From NCBI RefSeq assembly GCF_002078875.1, contig NC_034438.1, forward strand, positions 22,953,030 to 23,017,029: 64,000 bases of DNA. The letters run 5' to 3'. The translations under genes and the position numbers were made by a program. This stretch comes from Numida meleagris. Taxonomy: Eukaryota > Chordata > Aves > Galliformes > Numididae. Every line of letters begins with the position of its first letter. The first letter of the stretch is position 1. The notes beneath the pieces were generated by a model, which did not search any database, had not been told where the DNA came from, and saw only the letters and a program-made list of their open reading frames with translations. Below, in pieces: positions 56,985 to 64,000 of the stretch.

Positions 56985-59900
56985 AGTTCTAAGTTTGGGG
57001 GAGATTTTTAAGCTTTGCTTCAGATTTGGGAAGATTCTGGTTAAATATATAGCGTAGAGAATTACCTGGGGACCAAAGCTGCTTTGAGTTCTCAGATTTG
57101 TTCTGGTGCTGTACAGTATGTGCGTGAGCTCATTTACGCAGAACTGCTGCAATGAAGAGTAAAAGCATTTTGGCGCAAAGCAAGTGGAGTGAATCAGTCA
57201 TCCAACTGTGGATGTGCTCAGTGATGGCCCATGTGATAATTGCATACCATGGTTAGCTGAAGCAAAGAGGATGATGCATTAAGTTCTTGTGTTAGTGTTC
57301 CCTCCAGAGAGTGTTATTTTTCTGGGGTGGAGTGGAAAGAGATTGGAAAGGCTGGTGATATATCTGCTGCCAAGTTTCTAAAAAGTTACTATCAGTTGCC
57401 ATCATCAAAGCAGCTACCAGATGTTGATCCCCTAATTCCAGCTAAACTCAAAAGCAATACAGGCAGCTATATTTTCCTCCTGAACTATAGTTAGAAAAAG
57501 TACAGTCAAAATAACCAGATTTGGATGTAAGGAATGCAGTGCTTATTTGGACGAGTCCTCAAAAGCCACAGCAAGGTACTACACCAAAGCCACAGTTCGG
57601 TGATGCCAGATTCTGTCATTGTAGAGGGAGATAAAAATAAAGAACTCTGTTGAGCAGTTTTGGGCATAAAGCCTACAGTAATGAATAGAAAACTTTAATC
57701 AGGACATCTATGGACTACCCAAATTATTTTGTGGGATCTGAATTTCTGCTTGGAACATCACTTGATGGATCACTTGATAGCTGACAGGCAGCACTGGGCA
57801 CTTTCTTCATTGTGCGTTCTCACAGCACCCTCATGAAGTAGGAGTTACCATTTTAATTAACTTATTCAGGGATATATGAGACCTTATGTTAGCCTTACAT
57901 TTATCCTGCTTCACTAGCAAAAACAATTTAATGGGTCTCTGAAAGATGTGAAGATGAGAGCCTTAAGTTAGAGCTTGACTTCACCTCTAGGAGGTGTACG
58001 TTTCAGTCTCAGCTTGACCCTGCTTAGGCGGATGTACAGAAAATGCCTCTTTTTCTTTTTTTTCTTTCGCGCCTTTTTCTTTTTTTTCTTTCGCGCCTCT
58101 TTTTCTTTTTTTTCTATGGATTCCAGTTATAGTGATTCTGTGACTCCCAACTGTTTTGTGATATTGCTCACCAGTGTGGGTTTATCCATGAAAACAGAGT
58201 TTCCGGAGGATGACCATTTTTTTCACTTGGCCCTGTATAGTAGTGGTAATGGGAGCCTTCTTAAAAGGTTGTGAAAATAGAGACTGTCATCCCAAGAAAC
58301 ACAAAGACACTGCTGCCATGGAGGTGGCCATTATTGATGTACTGAAATTTCACTCTAGTTCCTGTCCCCTTTGCTTTGCTTTTCACCATTCCAATTTATA
58401 AGTCATGTTTGACTGATAAACTACTGTCTTAAGTAGACCAAAAGTGGCTATTAGTCTACTGTAGTCGCACACTTCCACTCCAGCAGTGATTTGTTGTGGA
58501 AACCAAGCATTTCACCTACCTTATGGTTCTGTTTTGGCCTTTATAATGAAGACAGCATGATCATGATATATTAAACAAATGGGCAAGTGCAGCATATACA
58601 TTAACACTGATTAATCTACTTCTAGCTGAAGCTCTAAGGTTAATGCAGTGAAGAAGCCTGATTAAGGTTTTACTGGTAGTTTTTTTTTCCCATAAATTCC
58701 ACCTTAAAAAAAAAAAGAAGCCAACAGCTGAAATGGTACATCTCATGTCTCAATGAAAAATAGGCACATTTATAATTCAAAGAAGACTTAAGAAAATATT
58801 GCAGCTGGATTTTGAAAAACGTAGGAGGGAATTGAGTAGAACAATTGCATTTCTGTTCTTATCTGCCTTAGAAAATAGGCTTCTGAAGAAACATTTACAG
58901 AAATGAATGATTGAGAGATTGTCTCTTTGAGGCAAAAATTATAAGGTGCCTGAAATTCTGTTTAGTTAGTTATAATAGCTTGCTAACAACAAGAGGATTT
59001 TTTGTAATTATTTCTGCTCACAGTGCATGGGGATCTAAAGGACATTGCTTTATGTGGAAAACTTCTTAGAACTCAGCCTTTTTCTCTGTTTACCTTAAAA
59101 TAAAGAAAATAAACCCATGGTATAGTAAATACATGGCTTAATGTAACCTTTAACTATTTATCTAGAAAATGAAGAGCATTTTCCTATGAATTGAAAATTT
59201 TCAATACCAATTTTTATTCTATTTATAGTAAGAAGTAAAATTGCAATAAGCCATCTTGTTTCACTTTTTGGCAATGAAGACTGAGTGTTGTGGTAGGAAG
59301 GAAGTCTGATTATTAACCTACAAATATTATTGAGGATATTTATACTATTCAGTGAATATTGCATTTTTTTTAACTTGAGACTCAAAATATGGATCAATCT
59401 GATCCGAAACGGAAATCCAAACAAATCAAGCTTTACTTCTCCTTTTGCAAATCTTGCTGTACTTCTACATTTCACATTTTGGATCTCTGTTTCTAAACAC
59501 AGTGGTGAAATTACCCACTTCATCAGCATCTGTTTCTTCAGAAGCAGTCCTGGTGATAAGACATTGCTATACTAACATTGTTTAACAGCCTTTCTCATTC
59601 CTGTTGAAATATATTTCTAAGCATCAGTAGCTGATAGCAGAAGCTGACTATGCAAAAGCAGCCACTAGCCATTAGTTTACTTAGTGGGATTTAATAACAT
59701 TTGTTTGATGGCATGTCCAAATAAAATAATGTATGTAAGTGCCGTTTTTATCTATAGTTTATTTTCAATGTGCTTTGGATAAATTTACTGCTGATGTGCA
59801 TTACAATAAAATAACGTGTTTTACACACTTAGATTTCATCCTCTACATTAGCGAGGCCATAAGTGACTATAACACACTGATAATCGTCAAAATTCTAGAT

Positions 59901-59985
59901 GTAGCAGAGATATAGCATTGTTTAGCTCCACAGCTCTTAGCCCAAAGATGCACAAGCCTGAAAGTATTCTGTCCTTCCACTGAGG
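56985..59985. other. Intergenic, no gene seen
   Basis: AT-rich. It contains the minisatellite at 58045-58118 and otherwise no feature that I can support. The open frame at 59158-59529 (-) is AT-driven and unrecognised. Confidence 0.55.
58045..58118. repeat. T/C-rich minisatellite with CGCG cores, about 25 bp x 3
   Basis: Three units of the form GCCTcTTTTTCTTTTTTTTCT; the first two end in TTCGC so that each junction reads TTTCGCGCC (58066-58074 and 58090-58098). Units differ by one or two bases. Confidence 0.85.
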
Positions 59986-59989
59986 ATCT

Positions 59990-60328
59990 GCATACTGCAT
60001 GGGCATGCAAAGAGATGCTAACTGATGATCAGGGAAGAGCAGATTTCCACTGTTTTGGGGGATGCAGATTCACATTTATACTGAAGGAAGGAGAGGTGAA
60101 GGTTGCAGCCAAAGGGAATGGTCCCACCTTGCCCCTTTGCCCCTCAGTGCTGCTGCAGCTTCCAGAGGCCTCCCTGGCACTGGGTGCAGTGGTGGGCAAG
60201 GAGCAGACTGGAAACAGCACCTTGGAGAGATGTAGCTGTTCACCGAGCTGTGCTTAGGACATTCTGTATTAATGATTAATAAACATCTGAGTGTGTTAGT
60301 TGTACATATGTAAAAAAAAAAAAAAAAA
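59990..60328 (+). other. GC-rich segment ending in AATAAA and A17, possible retrocopy
   Basis: A segment of higher GC than its flanks, with an 80-codon open frame at 60015-60257, then AATAAA at 60278-60283 and, 28 bases later, seventeen A (60312-60328). The layout is that of the 3' end of a polyadenylated transcript copied into DNA. I do not recognise the encoded sequence and see no convincing target duplication. A genuine transcript end over a genomic A run is the alternative. Confidence 0.35.
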
Positions 60329-62979
60329 GAGAGGATATTGTGAGAAATAGAGAGGAGGGCTGTGCCTAAAAGAGTGACTTTTGAAAGGTGTTGGTTCAGG
60401 ATATTGATCACTCAACCTGACTACTGTCACAGCTCCAGCTTGTGTTAGGAATTGGCCCAGTACAGTTACAGAGCAGAATTAAAGATTCCAGTTTATAATG
60501 TAAACTGGAATCATGTTCTCAATTCAGGAAAACTCTTTGTGTCTTGTTCCCTGGTAAATGTCTCCTTGTTCTGGAATGATGAGCTTATTTTGAAAATTAA
60601 TCTGCAAATACAATGTGCCAATGACTGCCATGCCATGTCCATGCTGGAAGAAATGAAACTTACTCTCTCAGTTAATAACCTGAAATTATTCTATGCATAT
60701 ATATTAAAAATATTCTACTTTTGTTTTAGTTTTAGGGGTTTTTTTTTGTGTTTACATTTTAAATAAATTTTTGCTAGTTATGACTCCACAGGAAGATAAC
60801 AAACAGTTTTATTCATAGAACTTCAGTTTCAAAACAATTCTGGTGGTATTTGAAACAATCATTAATAAGATTTACTGTCTTGAAAATATTAAAGTTTCAA
60901 TTTCCTCTTTGAAAATATTATAATCTCCATTTCCTTTCCTTACAAAGCCTAGAAAGAAAAAATATGTTTTAGATATAATTTTCTTCTGGTAGACCTATAA
61001 TAAAGCCTGTATAGACATAGTGTCTAGTAAATCAGTTAGATTTCTACAGTTTTTAAATGGGCCCGTATTTAGCTTTATGTTACTACATAGAAATCAAGTT
61101 TTGAAAGCCCTTAACAGCAGCTACTGCTCTTTCCCTTAGGGTCTGAACAAGGAAATCCAATGTTTTCTGGTCTGCAGTAAGAATTCCACTTTGTAATTTG
61201 ACACTCTTAATTCCTCTTCTCTCAAAGGCAGTAAAACAAAAAAATTAAAGGCAGAATAGATTTTCAAATAATGCAGTATTTGCAAGTACTCATGCACCTT
61301 GCATGATCTGCTGGCATATAGGAACTGAAAGCTTCAAAACTTGGCCTTTTTCTTCTCAGTTCCTGCTGTTGTCATACTATCAAGTTATGCACATTTCACT
61401 GAGAATTCATGCTGGAGAGTTTCTCTGATTTCAGCCCTGTTGTTCCAAACTTCAGAACAATAATGGGGATCAAAGAAGAGCCAAGATCTTCATGTTAGAA
61501 GGCTGATAGGTAGCAATACTGTGGCTGGCTGAGCTACTTTATCTTATACCAATAAGAAGTCTTATGCAGATGTTGTTAAGATATTTGTCCCGTTTCTTTA
61601 TTTTTAATTTCTGGTCTCTTGCAAGCAAGTGGTGGTGGCATACTTCTGCATATTTATATAGCACTAACAACTGGATCTTTTCATGCTCAGAGTAACTGAA
61701 CACTAGTCAGGCTATATTTTCTTTCTGACAGGCTCGTTATTTCTCCGTCAGTGATACGATGGTTTAAGCCGGATACACCTTTGAAAAACTCACAGTTTTT
61801 TTGCGAGCACATTATGTCTATCCTAACATACCTCTGTCCCAGCTCATCCCATGACCACTGGCTGTATTGTTTGTAGAACATGGTTTTAATTTACTGTACA
61901 GAGCAAACACATTCCCTTACAGGTTTCCAAGCTGCTGCCATTTCTGCTTATTCATCCTTTTGTGATGTTGTAAGTGACGGATTTATCTTTTATGAAGGCT
62001 GTTACAAAGCCTGTGGACTCTGGACTAAGGAAGTTACCCACTTCATTTGGCTGTGTGGTCTCATGTAGGATATGTTTAAGTTCATCCTGCTGACAATATA
62101 CGCCCTGATTTCATCAGAAAACATCACTGCTAACTGAAAAAAAATCAGATTAGTTGCAATGAAAGACTTTTTCAAGCATGATGAGCTGCAGACTCAGTTG
62201 GAACTGAATAAATTTCTGTAAGACCGGCTCATGGTAGGAACAAATGTAGTAAGGAGAGTGGTGTTAGGAAATCTCTGGTTGTTCTTCTGTGTGCTTTCAA
62301 TATGTGTGCTTCCGATTACCTGTGCATGCTGCATTTGTGCAACCTTACGTCACTTCTGTGGCTATCCTGTTAGAGATGCTTTTGAAGAGATACTGACTTT
62401 GAAATGTTTTTTCAAACTCAGATGTGCATTAGTAGTTCGGAGAAGTCCACTCCTGCAGCTAGTTCAGTTTTCTTGGGAAATCATAGCAAGGTTTTGGTGA
62501 AATCTTACGCCTTTAGCTGGAGTCATCCCTTTTGTTGATGCTTCTGATATACACCATTTAGCTCAGATTTATACCAAAACATCATGCAGAAACTGTTCAT
62601 GTAAATTAGCAAAATAAAAGCCTGCACATTTCTATATGTGTACTATAAGGAGACTACAACTATGAATTCCAGCACAATGAGTTTATGCTTATCAGAAATT
62701 ATGTGCATATTGTTCATTGTCAGTCTTAACAGTGAATGATTTACAGCTGAAATTTATGCACTGTCTACAAAGCAGGGAGAGATTTAGAGGAGAATGTAGT
62801 TTCTACACCCTATTTTTAAGAGATCCACCACCTTAGATTTTCAGCACTATCTTCTGACATCAGCAGCTGGAAGGCAGGGAAACTGGCAGTGGTGTAGGAA
62901 AGTGCAGTCTCAGTCTCTGTATCTATTAATTATGAGTCTGAAACTCATGGTTAATGTTCTTTACATTTTGTTAGTTTCT
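60329..62979. other. Intergenic, no confirmed gene
   Basis: AT-rich overall. At about 61700-62500 there are CpG-bearing patches and several open frames on both strands without recognisable homology. No splice-bounded exon of the neighbour expected in other vertebrates could be recognised. Confidence 0.5.
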
Positions 62980-62984
62980 TTCTT

Positions 62985-63236
62985 GTAGAGAAAGCACATG
63001 AAGCTGATGTACTTCAGGGAAAAATTCTTTTCTCAGAGGGCACTGAGGCCCTGGCACAGGCTGCCCAGAGAAGCTGTGGATACCCCATCCCTGGATGTGT
63101 TCAAGGCCAGGTTGGATGGGGCCCGGGGAAGCCTGAGCTGGTGGGTGGCAGCCCTGCCAGCAGCAGGGAATTGGAACTAGGTGAACTTTAAGGTTGCTTC
63201 CAACCGAAGGCATTCTTCTATTCTATGATTCTATGA
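62985..63236 (+). mobile_element. CR1 LINE 3' end
   Basis: Reads 'ctcagagggcactgaggccc', 'tggcacaggctgcccagaga', 'ggatgtgttcaaggccaggt' and ends 'ttctattctatgattctatg', the CR1 terminal repeat. It is 5'-truncated, and is one of the least diverged CR1 pieces in the window. Confidence 0.96.
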
Positions 63237-64000
63237 TACTTTCAAATAGCTATCAATAGCTATCAACTATTGGATGAAGTAAAAAGTAATTTCTAAATTT
63301 TTTACTGAGAAATTGCTAAGAATATAACGGCAGTCAAACTGCATATCATCAAATGAAATCAGGTGAACACGACTGCACTTAGCTATTGTAGCTACTTCTT
63401 TTTCCCACAGTGTTGTTTTATTTTTTTAAACTTCAAAGTCTCCAAATTCCTCCTGATTGAGGCACTGATATTTTAACAATGTCTTTGTTGTGTACTGCAA
63501 TCAGACAAGTGCTAATCCCCTCGAGGAATCTGGCAGGGCTGTGGGAATCTTCCAGCCATAATTGCACCCCTATCTGAAATGTAATGATACTGTCAGTTTC
63601 AGCTGAGTTGACAGAATATGCTATTGGTGTTGAGAGTGGATTATATCAACTTTCTCTATTGACTTATTTGTCTAAGGGTCATTCATTTGTGTATTCTTCA
63701 CCATCTCTGGTGTTTTTTTGTTTTTTTTTTTTTGTTTGTTTTTGATTTTGTTTTGTTTTGTTTTGTTTTTTGTTTCTGTTTTTGTTTTTGTTACTGTTCT
63801 GGAAGATGTTATAGATGTAAAGTGTGCTGCATTTAAACAAAGAAGGAATGTAATCTGAAAAACTGAAAGGAAGTGCCAGCAGGAAATCCTAATTATGCAG
63901 TTAAATTACTAGAGGAAAAAAAATGGATGGTAAATAACAATCAGTGAAACTGAATTTTAATGGATCTACTAATAGGGTAACATAGACAAATTTCATTTGA
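63237..64000. other. Intergenic, T/G-rich tract at 63712-63792
   Basis: No gene. A long low-complexity tract of T runs separated by single G, including (GTTTT)n, occupies 63712-63792. Confidence 0.7.

Noticed and set aside
59158..59529. 123-codon minus-strand open frame in the 3' flank
   Set aside because: Composition is dominated by Ile, Leu, Asn, Lys and Ser as expected for AT-rich random sequence; overlapped by an open frame on the other strand.

Overview
The window is vertebrate nuclear DNA, almost certainly from a bird and probably a galliform. The evidence is several CR1 LINE fragments with the avian 3' end, two GalluHop-like mariner elements, avian endogenous retroviral LTRs, an AT-rich background with few CpGs, and a host gene with large introns. 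There are no bacterial-type genes, operons, CRISPR arrays or rRNA genes, and I see no tRNA gene.

The only host gene I can recognise is ARSB (arylsulfatase B, N-acetylgalactosamine-4-sulfatase), read on the + strand. The last four coding exons are present: 16120-16363 (244 bp), 28374-28444 (71 bp), 48918-49046 (129 bp) and 49538-49803 (266 bp, with the stop). All splice sites are GT/AG and the phases join. These correspond to exons 5-8 of the eight-exon mammalian gene; exons 1-4 lie before the window. Bases 1-16119 are the end of intron 4, 16364-28373 intron 5, 28445-48917 intron 6, 49047-49537 intron 7. The 3' UTR and then intergenic DNA follow 49803. In human the next gene on that side is LHFPL2, but I recognise no exon of it here.

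The introns and 3' flank hold layered mobile DNA. Intron 4 has a CR1, a diverged LTR fragment and a solo LTR with perfect 5-bp target duplications (11078-11586). Intron 5 has a decayed retroviral provirus in the same orientation as ARSB (16829 to about 21265). Its protease region was later split by a second, younger LTR insertion (19014-19437) with perfect 6-bp duplications, and a full-length but dead mariner lies immediately after it (21286-22571). Intron 6 has an internally deleted mariner, a candidate minus-strand retrocopy with poly(A) signal and tail (33910 to about 36290), and three CR1 stretches, one of them split by a 293-bp LTR-like insertion. The 3' flank has more CR1, a diverged sister of the intron 4 solo LTR, a GC-rich block with degenerate telomere-like words (55760-56760), and a small CpG-bearing minisatellite.

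The most unusual object is the young LTR insertion at 19014-19437. It keeps two tandem copies of an 18-nt primer-binding site matching the tRNA-Phe 3' end, each followed by another copy of the LTR terminus. I found no new enzymatic or defence system; the notable content is retroelement structure and a few unexplained segments.
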